A stretch of 64,000 nt of DNA, from NCBI RefSeq assembly GCF_900105925.1, contig NZ_LT629791.1:1240001-1304000 (forward strand), written 5' to 3'. Made by a program: the position numbers and the translations under genes. The notes below the pieces were generated by a model that was not told the origin of the DNA, made no database searches, and saw only the letters and a program-made list of their open reading frames with translations. The stretch's first letter is position 1; every line of letters begins with the position of its first letter. The DNA is from Jiangella alkaliphila (GTDB lineage: Bacteria > Actinomycetota > Actinomycetes > Jiangellales > Jiangellaceae). Positions 51,019 to 59,082 of the stretch are shown here, piece after piece.

Positions 51019-52122
51019 ATGAGTGAAACGTCCGGGCGGCTGCTCGCGCTGCTGTCCCTGCTGCAGACGCCGCGCGAGTGGCCTGGCAGCGAGCTCGCCC
51101 GGCGCCTCGGCGTCACCCCACGCACCGTCCGCCGCGACGTCGACCGGCTGCGCGACCTCGGCTACCCGGTCGAGGCGACGCTCGGCGCGGCCGGCGGCTA
51201 CCGGCTGGTGGCGGGCGCCGCCCTGCCGCCGCTTTTGTTGGACGACGAGGAGGCGGTGGCGATCGCGGTGGGGCTGCGCGCGGCCGCCGGGTCCGCCGTC
51301 GCCGGGATCGAGGAGGCATCGGTCCGGGCGCTCGGCAAGCTGGAGCAGGTGCTGCCGGCGCGGCTGCGCCATCGGGTGCGCTCGCTCGGCGTGGCGACCC
51401 TGCCGGTCGGCGGCGGCCCGATGGTCGACCCGGAGGTGCTGACGGCGCTGGCTGCCGCCGTCGCGACCCGCGAGCGGGTCCGCTTCCGCTACACGTCGGG
51501 TGACGGCGAGCAGTCGGGCCGGCTGGTCGAACCGCTCGCGCTGGTCCCCTCCGGCCGCCGCTGGTACCTCGTCGGCTGGAACGTCGAATGGGACGTCCGC
51601 CGGAATGTGGACCGGGACATTCGCCGCGGCGCTGGCCGGACCCCGCCCGGTGGGGAGCGTCCTCCCACCCTACGGGCGGGCGCTGACAACCGCGTTCGCA
51701 GCGGCAGCGACGGCGACTACGCAGGCTGGCGGACGTATCGGGTGGACCGGATCGCCCGGGTCCAGCCGACCGGCGTGCGCATTCGCGAGGAGCACCCCCT
51801 GCCGGCCGATGACGCCGCGGCCTACGTCGCCGGTCGGCGCACCGACTGGGGCACGCCCGAGTTGCGCGTCGTCGTGGACTTCGACGCACCGGTGGGTGCG
51901 GTGGCGGGCCGGCTCGGCGACGGGCCGGGACAGGTCGTGGCGGTCGACGACGCGAGGTCGCGACTGGACGCACGGCGTGACGACTCGATGGAGTGGCTGG
52001 CGTCGCGGCTGGTGGCGCTCGGCTGCGACTTCACCGTCGAGGCGCCGCCCGCGCTGACCGCAGCGGTGCGCGCCCTCGCCGGCCGCGCGGCCGCCGCCGT
52101 CGCCGTCAGGCCGAACAAATAG
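51019..52122 (+). CDS. YafY-type WYL-domain transcriptional regulator
   Basis: 367 residues. The N-terminal HTH is RLLALLSLLQTPREWPGSELARRLGVTPRTVRRDVDRLRDLGYPVEATLGAAGGYRL. The WYL domain (about 160-270) reads RVRFRYTSGDGEQSGRLVEPLALVPSGRRWYLVGWN, with an unusual charged insert (VEWDVRRNVDRDIRRGAGR) before RTYRVDRIARV. A C-terminal WCX-like extension follows. It is divergent from the epoxide hydrolase and followed after 34 bases by the SDR-GntR-dehydratase operon. WYL proteins sense small ligands or nucleic acid. Confidence 0.88.
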   Translation: MSETSGRLLALLSLLQTPREWPGSELARRLGVTPRTVRRDVDRLRDLGYPVEATLGAAGGYRLVAGAALPPLLLDDEEAVAIAVGLRAAAGSAVAGIEEASVRALGKLEQVLPARLRHRVRSLGVATLPVGGGPMVDPEVLTALAAAVATRERVRFRYTSGDGEQSGRLVEPLALVPSGRRWYLVGWNVEWDVRRNVDRDIRRGAGRTPPGGERPPTLRAGADNRVRSGSDGDYAGWRTYRVDRIARVQPTGVRIREEHPLPADDAAAYVAGRRTDWGTPELRVVVDFDAPVGAVAGRLGDGPGQVVAVDDARSRLDARRDDSMEWLASRLVALGCDFTVEAPPALTAAVRALAGRAAAAVAVRPNK

Positions 52123-52137
52123 TCATACAAGATGACT
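52121..52137. promoter_or_regulatory. GntR/FadR-type dyad upstream of the sugar-acid operon
   Basis: AGTCAT-ACAAG-ATGACT, a perfect 6-base dyad with a 5-base centre, 20 bases upstream of the SDR GTG. The symmetry and AT-rich core fit operators of FadR-subfamily GntR proteins, one of which is encoded by the second gene of this operon. It overlaps the stop codon of the WYL gene. Confidence 0.55.
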
Positions 52138-52156
52138 GAATGCTAGGTTGCCTCTC

Positions 52157-52951
52157 GTGAGTGAGAGCGACACCGTCCTCGCACCCCGCTTCCGCGGCAA
52201 GGTCGCGCTGGTCACCGGCGCCGGCTCGGGCATCGGCGCGGCTACCGCGTCGCGGCTGGCCGCCGAGGGCGCCCACGTCCTGCTGGCCGACGTGGACGAG
52301 GCGTCCCTGGGCCTGGCTGTCGAGGCGGCCGGCAGCGCAGCCCGAGCGACGGGGTTCGGCGGCGGCGCCGAGGGCCTGCCGCTGGACGTCGCCGACGAGG
52401 CGGGCTGGGCGCGGGTGGCCCGGCACCTCGAGGACGGGCCCGGCCGGCTGGACCTGCTGCACTCGAACGCCGCCATCGCGGTGATCCAGCCGGCCGACCG
52501 TCTGACCGTCGCCGACTGGCACCGGCAGCTCGACGTCAATCTGACCGCGACGTTCCTCGCCGTGCGCGCGCTGGCCGGGCTGCTGACCCGCACCGGCGGG
52601 TCGATCGTCATCACCTCGTCGGTGCACGCGATGCGCGGGCTGCCCGGCCGCCCGGCGTACGCGGCGACGAAGGGCGCGCTGCTGTCGCTCGGCCGTCAGC
52701 TGGCCGCCGACTACGGGCCCGACGTGCGAGTCAACACCGTCGTCCCGGGCCCGATCATGTCGCCGGCCTGGGCCGACGTCAGCGAGCCGGACCGCGAGCG
52801 GAGCATCCGCGCCACCACGCTGGCCCGGTTCGGCCGGCCCAGCGAGGTCGCGGCGGCGGTGGCGTTCTTCGGCTCTGACGACGCGTCCTACGTCACCGGC
52901 GCGAGCCTGGTCGTCGACGGCGGCTGGAGCGTCACGGCGGACTCCGCGTGA
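52157..52951 (+). CDS. SDR-family oxidoreductase
   Basis: 264 residues of the classical SDR type. The NAD(P) motif is TGAGSGIG (about 17-24), the catalytic S and YxxxK are in SSVHAMRGLPGRPAYAATKGALL, and the NNAG-like SNAAI motif is present. GASLVVDGGWSV is the typical C-terminus. The first gene of an operon with a GntR regulator and a galactonate-dehydratase-like enzyme, it probably oxidises a sugar or sugar acid in the same pathway. GTG 52157. Confidence 0.9.
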   Translation: MSESDTVLAPRFRGKVALVTGAGSGIGAATASRLAAEGAHVLLADVDEASLGLAVEAAGSAARATGFGGGAEGLPLDVADEAGWARVARHLEDGPGRLDLLHSNAAIAVIQPADRLTVADWHRQLDVNLTATFLAVRALAGLLTRTGGSIVITSSVHAMRGLPGRPAYAATKGALLSLGRQLAADYGPDVRVNTVVPGPIMSPAWADVSEPDRERSIRATTLARFGRPSEVAAAVAFFGSDDASYVTGASLVVDGGWSVTADSA

Positions 52952-53670
52952 GCGTGTTCAAGGGCATCCACGGCGCGGTGGTCGCGCACCTCGGCGAGCT
53001 GATCGTCCGCGGCGACGTCGCACCCGGCGCGGCGCTCGATCCACTGCGGCTGGAGAAAGACCTGGGCGTCAGCCGCACCGTCGTCCGCGAGGCGCTGCGC
53101 GTCCTGGCCGCCAAGGGGATGGTCGACGCCCGGCCGAAGCGCGGCACGATCGTCCGGCCGCGCGAGGAGTGGGCGCTGCTCGACGCCGACGTGCTGGGCT
53201 GGCAGGCGCAGAACCGCGCCGACGACGCGTTCCTGGCCGACCTCGCCGAGGTGCGCGACATCGTCGAGCCGGCCGGCGCACGGCTGGCGGCGACCCGGCG
53301 GACCGACGCCGACCTCGCCGCGCTGCGCGCCGCCCTCGACGGCATGGCCGACCCGGACGCCTCGGTCGACGGCGTCGTCGAGGCCGACCTGACGTTCCAC
53401 CACGCGCTGCTGGCCGCCGCCCACAACGCCCTGCTGCGGCAGCTGGAGCAGGTCATCGCGACCGGCCTGCGCGCTCGCGACCTGCTGGTGCACAGCGGCG
53501 GGCCGCGCGGCGACAGCGCCCCCGCGCACCGCGGCGTCCCCTCGCACCGAGCCGTACTCGACGCCGTCACCCGTGGCGACGCCGACGGCGCCGAGCGCGC
53601 CGTCCGCGACCTGCTCGCCGAGGCCGACCGCGACGTCCGGGCGATCACGTCCGGGAAGGAGCCCGAGTGA
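52948..53670 (+). CDS. FadR-subfamily GntR transcriptional regulator
   Basis: 240 residues. The N-terminal winged helix is GDVAPGAALDPLRLEKDLGVSRTVVREALRVLAAKGMVDARPKRGTIVRP. A C-terminal FCD all-helical ligand domain (about 90-230) has metal-binding histidines in DLTFHHALLAAAHNALL and SHRAVLDAVTRGDA. Its GTG overlaps the SDR stop (GTGA), and its stop overlaps the GTG of the dehydratase. It probably senses the sugar acid degraded by the operon and represses through the dyad at 52121-52137. Confidence 0.93.
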   Translation: MSVFKGIHGAVVAHLGELIVRGDVAPGAALDPLRLEKDLGVSRTVVREALRVLAAKGMVDARPKRGTIVRPREEWALLDADVLGWQAQNRADDAFLADLAEVRDIVEPAGARLAATRRTDADLAALRAALDGMADPDASVDGVVEADLTFHHALLAAAHNALLRQLEQVIATGLRARDLLVHSGGPRGDSAPAHRGVPSHRAVLDAVTRGDADGAERAVRDLLAEADRDVRAITSGKEPE

Positions 53671-54812
53671 AGATCACCGCGATCGAGACGTTCCAGGTCC
53701 CGCCGCGCTGGCTGTTCTGCCGCGTCGCCACCGACGAGGGGGTGGTCGGCTGGGGCGAGCCTGTCGTCGAGGGCCGCGCCGACACCGTCCGCACCGCCGT
53801 CCACGAGCTGGCCGACTACCTCGTCGGCCAGGACCCGCTGCGGATCGAGGACCACTGGCAGGTCATGACGAAGTCGACGTTCTACCGCGGCGGGCCGGTG
53901 CTCTCCAGCGCCGTCGCGGGGCTGGACCAGGCGCTGTGGGACATCGCCGGCCAGGTGTACGACGCGCCGGTGCACGCGCTGCTCGGCGGGCCTGTTCGCG
54001 ACCGCGTCCGCATGTACACGTGGGTCGGCGGCGACGAGCCGGGCGAGGTCGCCGACGGCATCGCCGCGAAGGTCGCCGAGGGATTCACCGCGGTGAAGAT
54101 GAACGGCACCGCCAAGCTCGGCCCCATCGGCACCGCCGCCGAGACCGACGACGTGCTGCGGCGGTTGGCGGCAGCCCGCGAGGTGCTCGGCCCGGACCGC
54201 GACGTCGCCGTCGACTTCCACGGCCGCGTCTCGCCGGCCAACGCGCGCCGGCTGCTGCCGCTGATGGCGCCGCTGCACCCGCTGTTCGTCGAGGAGCCGG
54301 TGCTTCCGGAGCTGGGCGCTCAGCTGGCGGGCGTCGTCGCGTGCAGCTCGGTGCCGATCGCGACCGGCGAGCGGCTGTTCGGCCGGCGCGACTTCGTCGA
54401 GCCGCTGGCCGCCGGCGTCAGCATCGTGCAGCCGGACATCTCGCACGCCGGCGGCATCTCCGAGGTCCGCCGCATCGCCGCCCAGGCGGAGGTCACCGGC
54501 GCGAGCTTGGCGCCGCACTGCCCGCTCGGCCCGATCGCGCTGGCCGCGAGCCTGCAGGTGGCGTTCGCGACGCCGAACTTCCTCATTCAGGAGCAGAGCC
54601 TCGGCATCCACTACAACCTGGGCAACGATCTGCTCGACTATCTCGTCGACCCGGCCGTCTTCCGCTTCGTCGACGGCCACGTCGAGCGGTCCGCGGCGCC
54701 CGGGCTGGGCATCGCGATCGACGAGGCCGCCGTCCGCCGCGCCGACGAGGCCGGGCACCGCTGGCGCGCCCCGCTCTGGCGGCACCCGGACGGGAGCTTC
54801 GCGGAGTGGTGA
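53667..54812 (+). CDS. dgoD: Galactonate dehydratase-like enolase-superfamily enzyme
   Basis: 381 residues, matching DgoD in length and in motifs. ITAIETFQVPPRWLFCRVATDEGVVGWGEPVVEGRADTV is the N-terminal capping domain. The metal-binding acidic strands are VAVDFHGRVSP, LFVEEPVLPE and ATGERLFGRRDF, with the catalytic His in LAPHCPLGPIALAAS. It dehydrates D-galactonate or a related sugar acid to the 2-keto-3-deoxy acid. A strong GGAAGGAG site precedes the GTG. Other acid-sugar dehydratases of the same subgroup are possible. Confidence 0.88.
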   Translation: MKITAIETFQVPPRWLFCRVATDEGVVGWGEPVVEGRADTVRTAVHELADYLVGQDPLRIEDHWQVMTKSTFYRGGPVLSSAVAGLDQALWDIAGQVYDAPVHALLGGPVRDRVRMYTWVGGDEPGEVADGIAAKVAEGFTAVKMNGTAKLGPIGTAAETDDVLRRLAAAREVLGPDRDVAVDFHGRVSPANARRLLPLMAPLHPLFVEEPVLPELGAQLAGVVACSSVPIATGERLFGRRDFVEPLAAGVSIVQPDISHAGGISEVRRIAAQAEVTGASLAPHCPLGPIALAASLQVAFATPNFLIQEQSLGIHYNLGNDLLDYLVDPAVFRFVDGHVERSAAPGLGIAIDEAAVRRADEAGHRWRAPLWRHPDGSFAEW

Positions 54813-54831
54813 GCCCGTCTACGATGCGGGC

Positions 54832-55605
54832 GTGGCGACCCGGCTGGGGCTGGACGAGCACCTGACGTTGCTGCGGCGCAGCGGCGCGGCGCTGCACGAC
54901 GCCGCAGCGCGGGCCGGACTGGCCGCGCCCGTGCCCACCTGCCCGAACTGGGACGTCCGCGCGCTGGTCACGCACCAGGGCATGGTGCACCGCTGGGCCG
55001 CCGCGCACCTGCGCGGCGAGAAGGACCACGACACCGCTGCCTCGGTCGCCGAGGCTGACGCCGTGCCCGACCTACTGTCCTGGTTCGCCGACGGGCTCGA
55101 CGCGCTGCTCGCGACCATCGTGGCCACGCCCGACGATGCCGAAGCGATGGTGTTCCTGAAGGACGCGCCGCCGCCCCGGCGATTCTGGGCCCGGCGGCAG
55201 GCGCACGAGACGACGATCCACGGCGCCGACGCGCTGGCCGCCGTCCTGGGCCGGGCACCATCGGCGGCCGAGGTCACCGTCGCGCCCGAGCCGGCCGCCG
55301 ACGGCGTCGACGAGCTGCTCACCGGGTTCATCACCCGCGGCCGCGGCAAGCTGCGCACCGAGCGGCCGTACACGATCGCCGTCCGGGCCACCGACACCGG
55401 CGACGCGTGGCTGCTGCGGGTCGAGTCCGAGTCGCTGACGACGACGGCGGGCGCGGAGCCGGAGGCCGCACCGGACGCCGAGCTGTCCGGCACCGCCGCG
55501 CAGCTCTATCTCGGCCTGTGGAATCGCGGCGACGAGCTGACGGCGACCGGCCGGCCGAACGTGCTGCGCGACTGGCGGTCGCAGGTGCGGGTGCGCTGGA
55601 GCTGA
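54832..55605 (+). CDS. Maleylpyruvate isomerase/mycothiol-dependent DinB-fold family protein
   Basis: 257 residues. The N-terminal DinB/MDMPI bundle has a metal site in CPNWDVRALVTHQGMVHRWAAAHLRG (W-x-x-H-x-x-H-like), PRRFWARRQAHETTIHGADAL is the second histidine pair, and a C-terminal sterol-carrier-like domain follows. This family uses mycothiol, a thiol found only in actinomycetes. The substrate is unassigned. It starts 19 bases after the dehydratase, so it may be co-transcribed with the sugar-acid operon. Confidence 0.85.
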   Translation: MATRLGLDEHLTLLRRSGAALHDAAARAGLAAPVPTCPNWDVRALVTHQGMVHRWAAAHLRGEKDHDTAASVAEADAVPDLLSWFADGLDALLATIVATPDDAEAMVFLKDAPPPRRFWARRQAHETTIHGADALAAVLGRAPSAAEVTVAPEPAADGVDELLTGFITRGRGKLRTERPYTIAVRATDTGDAWLLRVESESLTTTAGAEPEAAPDAELSGTAAQLYLGLWNRGDELTATGRPNVLRDWRSQVRVRWS

Positions 55606-55608
55606 CGC

Positions 55609-55782
55609 CTACTCGACGCCGGCGGACAGCCCGCCGAACTCCTGCGGCAGGTCGTCGCCGGACGATCCGCCCAGGCTCAGGATCGCGATGACGGCGCCGA
55701 CGGCGATGGCGATGCCGATGAGGACGACGACCGCCAGCTCCACGCGGTAACGCCGCTCTTCCGTTGCCTTGTGTTGACTCAC
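55609..55782 (-). CDS. Small single-pass membrane protein (57 residues)
   Basis: GTG 55782 opens a frame with a charged N-terminus (SQHKATEERRYRVE), one membrane helix (LAVVVLIGIAIAVGAVIAILSL) and a Gly/acidic tail (GGSSGDDLPQEFGGLSAGVE). A purine-rich GGGGGG stretch lies just upstream. It is in a transcription unit of its own between the convergent MDMPI gene (3-base gap) and the divergent winged-helix gene. The function is unknown. Confidence 0.6.
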   Translation of the reverse strand: MSQHKATEERRYRVELAVVVLIGIAIAVGAVIAILSLGGSSGDDLPQEFGGLSAGVE

Positions 55783-55936
55783 GGAGCCCCCCGAGAAGTC
55801 CACGGACTGAGAAGATTTGTTCCGAAAACATACCTTAGAGGTGCTGTCAACCAATTCGCGTAGATCGTTCCCTTTCCGTGGTCCAGTGAATCCAGGAGTT
55901 TCCGAGATTGTCGGACCGCCGTGCCAGGATCGGCAG

Positions 55937-57121
55937 ATGCTCACGATCAGCGCCGAACAGCGCCGCCACCGGCTGCTGCGCCGTCACCACCTCGCCCGCG
56001 AGACGCCGGCCGGGTCGGTCGCCGCGGCGACCGGCGGCATGGTCGTGCTGCACGCCACCGATCCCGCCACGGTGTACGTGTCGGCGCTGGTCAGGGCGCC
56101 CGAGGCGACCCTCGACGACGTGTCGGCCGCGCTCTACGACGACCGCTCGGTGGTCAAGCTCATCGCGATGCGGCGCACCATGTTCGTCACGCCCACCGAG
56201 CTCATGCCGGTCATTCACAGCGCCGCCGGCCTCGCCATCGCCGACCGCCTGCGCCGTCAGCTGGTCCAGCACCTCTCGACGCTGCCCACCGACCCGCCGG
56301 TCGAGGGCGACGTCGCCGCCTGGCTGGCCGATGTCGAGACCGGCACCGAGAAGGCGGTCGACGAACGCGGCGAGGCGCTGGCCACCGAGCTGGCCAAGGC
56401 CGAGCCGCGGCTGCGCACCGCCGTCCTGCCGACCACCGACAAGAAGTGGGACGTCAAGCAGAACATCACCAGCCGCGTGCTCACGCTCATGGGCGCCGAC
56501 GGCCGCATCGTGCGCGGGCGGCCGGCCGGAACCTGGCTGTCGCGGCAGCACCGGTGGGCGTCGGTGCGCGGGCTGTGGCCCGACGGCCTGCCCGACGTGC
56601 CCGTCGCCGAGGCGCGGGCCGAGCTGGCCCGGCGCTGGCTGCGGGTGTTCGGTCCGGCCACGGTGGCCGACGTGCAGTGGTGGACGGGGTGGACGCTCGG
56701 CGTCACGCGTCAGGTGCTGGCCGGGCTCGACACCGCCGACGTCGACCTCGACGGCGAACCCGGCATCGTCCTGGCCGACGACACCGAGCCCGAGGCCGAC
56801 GCCACGCCGGTGGCCACGCTGCTGCCCGCCCTCGACCCGACGCCGATGGGCTGGCAACGGCGCGACTGGTTCCTCGGTCCGCACCGCGAAGCGCTGTTCG
56901 ACCGCAACGGCAACATCGGGCCGACGGTGTGGTGGGGCGGGCGGGTGGTCGGCGGCTGGGGCATGGCCGGCGGCGCGATCCGGTGGCGGCTGCTCGAGGA
57001 CGCCGGCGCCGAGGCCGCCGACGCCGTCGAACGGGCGGTCGCGGAGCTCGAGCCACGCCTCGGCGGCGCCACGATCATCCCGGCCTTCCGGACGCCGCTG
57101 GAACGCGAGCTGGCCGGCTGA
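55937..57121 (+). CDS. Winged-helix DNA-binding domain protein (HTH_42 family), intact paralogue
   Basis: 394 residues. The family pattern is present throughout: VSALVRAPEATLDDVSAALYDDRSVVKLIAMRRTMFVTPTELMPVIHSAAG; PTTDKKWDVKQNITSRVLTLMGADGRIVRGRPAGTWLSRQHRWAS; FGPATVADVQWWTGWTLGVTRQVL; and the C-terminal GPTVWWGGRVVGGWG. Unlike the broken homologue at 3680-4770, no frameshift is seen. Family members (PF06224) are DNA-binding; the YcaQ branch unhooks DNA crosslinks. ATG 55937 preferred. Confidence 0.88.
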   Translation: MLTISAEQRRHRLLRRHHLARETPAGSVAAATGGMVVLHATDPATVYVSALVRAPEATLDDVSAALYDDRSVVKLIAMRRTMFVTPTELMPVIHSAAGLAIADRLRRQLVQHLSTLPTDPPVEGDVAAWLADVETGTEKAVDERGEALATELAKAEPRLRTAVLPTTDKKWDVKQNITSRVLTLMGADGRIVRGRPAGTWLSRQHRWASVRGLWPDGLPDVPVAEARAELARRWLRVFGPATVADVQWWTGWTLGVTRQVLAGLDTADVDLDGEPGIVLADDTEPEADATPVATLLPALDPTPMGWQRRDWFLGPHREALFDRNGNIGPTVWWGGRVVGGWGMAGGAIRWRLLEDAGAEAADAVERAVAELEPRLGGATIIPAFRTPLERELAG

Positions 57122-57152
57122 CCGCGCGGCGGTCTCGTACCGCCGTCGGCCG

Positions 57153-57656
57153 TCAGGGCGTCCCGATGGCCGGTCCGGTGCTGTCCTGGTTGTGCAGCGC
57201 CAGCCAGCGGCCCCGTTCGAAGACGAACGTCACGCCGATGACCAGCGGCTCAGGGTCGGCGTCCGGCGCCGGTGTGTAGACGGAGTCGAAGAGCACGAAG
57301 CCGGTGCTGCAGCCACGCACCTCGCGGGTGAGTTCGTCGAACGTCTGCGTCCAGTCCGGCGCGGCGAAGAACCGGTCGATGAAGTCCATCGTCTGGTCCT
57401 TGCCGTACAGGACGTCGCCGGTGGCGAAGATCGCGGTGACGTCCTCGTGCAGGACGGCGGCGAACCCGTCGGAGTCGCGGTCGTACGTCGTCTGCACGTA
57501 GGCGTCGACGGCGCGGTCGAACGTCCTCGCGCACAGCCGGTGCGGCTGACCGGCGGTTGACGCCTCGGCGCTGAGGTCGGCGTGCGAGGTCGCGGGGAGC
57601 GCGGCGGCGGCGAGGACGCCGATGGCCGGCAGGGCGGCCCGGGCGCGGATCTTCAT
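57153..57656 (-). CDS. Secreted SnoaL-like (NTF2-fold) protein
   Basis: 167 residues with a Sec signal peptide (KIRARAALPAIGVLAAAALPATSHA, about residues 2-26). The mature part has the SnoaL-like/DUF4440 cone fold, with RTFDRAVDAYVQTTYDRDSDGFAAVLHEDVTAIFATGDVLYGKDQTMDFIDRFF. The exact function is unknown. The ATG has GAGAGGAG upstream. It is divergent from the ArsR-type regulator 57763-58749 across a perfect 22-base palindrome, so expression is very likely controlled by it. Confidence 0.85.
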   Translation of the reverse strand: MKIRARAALPAIGVLAAAALPATSHADLSAEASTAGQPHRLCARTFDRAVDAYVQTTYDRDSDGFAAVLHEDVTAIFATGDVLYGKDQTMDFIDRFFAAPDWTQTFDELTREVRGCSTGFVLFDSVYTPAPDADPEPLVIGVTFVFERGRWLALHNQDSTGPAIGTP

Positions 57657-57715
57657 GGGTGCTCCTCTCAGGGACGGTGCGCCGATTCAAGAGCAGGACC
57701 TGGCCGGTCCCGAAG

Positions 57716-57737
57716 AGATTCGACCCGGGTCGAATCT
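57716..57737. promoter_or_regulatory. Perfect 22-base palindrome between SnoaL-like gene and ArsR-type regulator
   Basis: The left half is AGATTCGACCC, and the right half is its exact reverse complement, with no spacer. It is 60 bases upstream of the SnoaL-like start and 25 bases upstream of the ArsR-type start. It is the best dyad in the window and the likely operator of the ArsR-type protein. Confidence 0.75.
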
Positions 57738-57762
57738 GGACCGACCGGGCTATCGTGCATCC

Positions 57763-58749
57763 GTGATCCTGGTCGACGTCGACAGCGCCAGCCTGGCGAG
57801 GGTGCGGCTGACGCCATCGCCCGCCTACGAGCTGGTCGGCTGGCTGATGCTCGCCGCCCAGGGGCGCCGGCATCCGGTGTTCGGCGATCCGGGTCCGGCG
57901 GCGCGGACGGCCCTGCGCGACCCGCGCACCGCGCTGCTCGCGGCCGTCCTGCCACTGGCCGGCCGCGGCTACATCCCCGATCTGCTGACGCCGCAGCCAC
58001 CGGCTGGACGCCGGGCGCGCCTGCTCGAGGCCCAGCTCGACGCCGTTGCCGCCACGCCGTCTGACGTCGTCAGACGGCAGCTCGCATGGTGCGCGGCCGA
58101 GCGCGCGTTGCCGGGCGAGGTGCGTGCGGCCGCGCGTGCCGGCACGTTCGCCGCCCGCGTCGCCGAGGGGATGCGGGCCTTCTGGCAGGCGACGCTCGCC
58201 GACGGCTGGGCGGCGCTGCAGGGGACGCTCGACGCCGACATCCGCGCCCGCTCGCACCGGCTGGCCGAGTTCGGCGTCGGCGACGTGCTCGCGACGCTGC
58301 ACCCCGACCTGCGCTGGGCCGGCGGCCGGCTCGAGGTCCGCAAGCCATACCAGGAACGCCTCGCGCTGCGCGACGAGGAACTCGTGCTGGCGCCGTCGGC
58401 GCTGCGCTGGCCGGCGCTGAGCGTGCAGATCTGCGCACCCGGCAACGCGGTGCTCTGCTATCCCGCCGACGGCCTGGGCTCGGAGCGGGCGCGGGCCGGC
58501 GGGTCCGCTGGGCATCGTCGCCGCCGGGCGGTGTCCGCGCTGCTGGGGATCACCCGCGGCGCGCTGCTCTGCGATCTCGGCGAGGCACGGTCCACCGGCG
58601 ATCTCAGCGCGCGGCACGGCCTGGCCCCGGCCACCGTCTCGCACCACCTGGGCATCCTGCTGCGGGCCGGGCTCGTCCACCGGACCCGCGACGGGCGGGT
58701 GGTCCGCTACCAGCGCAGCGCCAGCGGCGACGTCGTGGTCGGCGATTGA
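57763..58749 (+). CDS. ArsR-type HTH regulator with DUF5937-like N-terminal region
   Basis: 328 residues from GTG 57763. The N-terminal ~220 residues are helical and match the actinobacterial DUF5937-like ligand/structural region (PAYELVGWLMLAAQGRRHPVFGDPGPAARTAL; SALRWPALSVQICAPGNAVLCYPADGLG). The C-terminal winged helix is SALLGITRGALLCDLGEARSTGDLSARHGLAPATVSHHLGILLRAGLVHRTRDGRVVRYQRS, classic ArsR. No metal-binding CxC motif is seen, so the ligand is not obviously a metal. It is divergent from a secreted SnoaL-like protein with a perfect palindrome between them. Confidence 0.88.
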   Translation: MILVDVDSASLARVRLTPSPAYELVGWLMLAAQGRRHPVFGDPGPAARTALRDPRTALLAAVLPLAGRGYIPDLLTPQPPAGRRARLLEAQLDAVAATPSDVVRRQLAWCAAERALPGEVRAAARAGTFAARVAEGMRAFWQATLADGWAALQGTLDADIRARSHRLAEFGVGDVLATLHPDLRWAGGRLEVRKPYQERLALRDEELVLAPSALRWPALSVQICAPGNAVLCYPADGLGSERARAGGSAGHRRRRAVSALLGITRGALLCDLGEARSTGDLSARHGLAPATVSHHLGILLRAGLVHRTRDGRVVRYQRSASGDVVVGD

Positions 58750-58790
58750 CGGCGTGCGCACTGTGGGCGGCTGCGCCTAGGCTCGGTGAC

Positions 58791-59072
58791 ATGTGCCGCA
58801 ACATCAGACCACTCAACAACCTGGCCCCGCCTGCGACGAACGACGAGGTCTACGACGCCGCGCTGCAGTTCGTGCGCAAGCTCGCGGGCACGCGCAACCC
58901 GTCGCAGGCCAACCGCGAGGCGTTCGACCATGCCGTCGAGGAGATCGCCCACACCACGCGGCACCTCCTCGACGCGCTGGTCACCAACGCCCCGGCGCGC
59001 GACCGCGAGACCGAGGCCGCCAAGGCCCGGGCGCGCTACGAGGCGCGGGTCGCGGCTGGCGCGCCGCGCTGA
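58791..59072 (+). CDS. DUF2277 family protein
   Basis: 93 residues, the standard size. MCRNIRPLNNLAPPATNDEVYDAALQFVRKLAGTRNPSQANREAFDHAVEEIAHTTRHLLDAL is diagnostic. The conserved MCRNI start resembles a metal- or cofactor-binding end, but the function is unknown. It often neighbours DNA-repair or metabolic genes in actinomycetes. It is convergent with the SWIM protein gene (10 bases between stops). Confidence 0.93.
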   Translation: MCRNIRPLNNLAPPATNDEVYDAALQFVRKLAGTRNPSQANREAFDHAVEEIAHTTRHLLDALVTNAPARDRETEAAKARARYEARVAAGAPR

Positions 59073-59082
59073 CGGCAACCCG

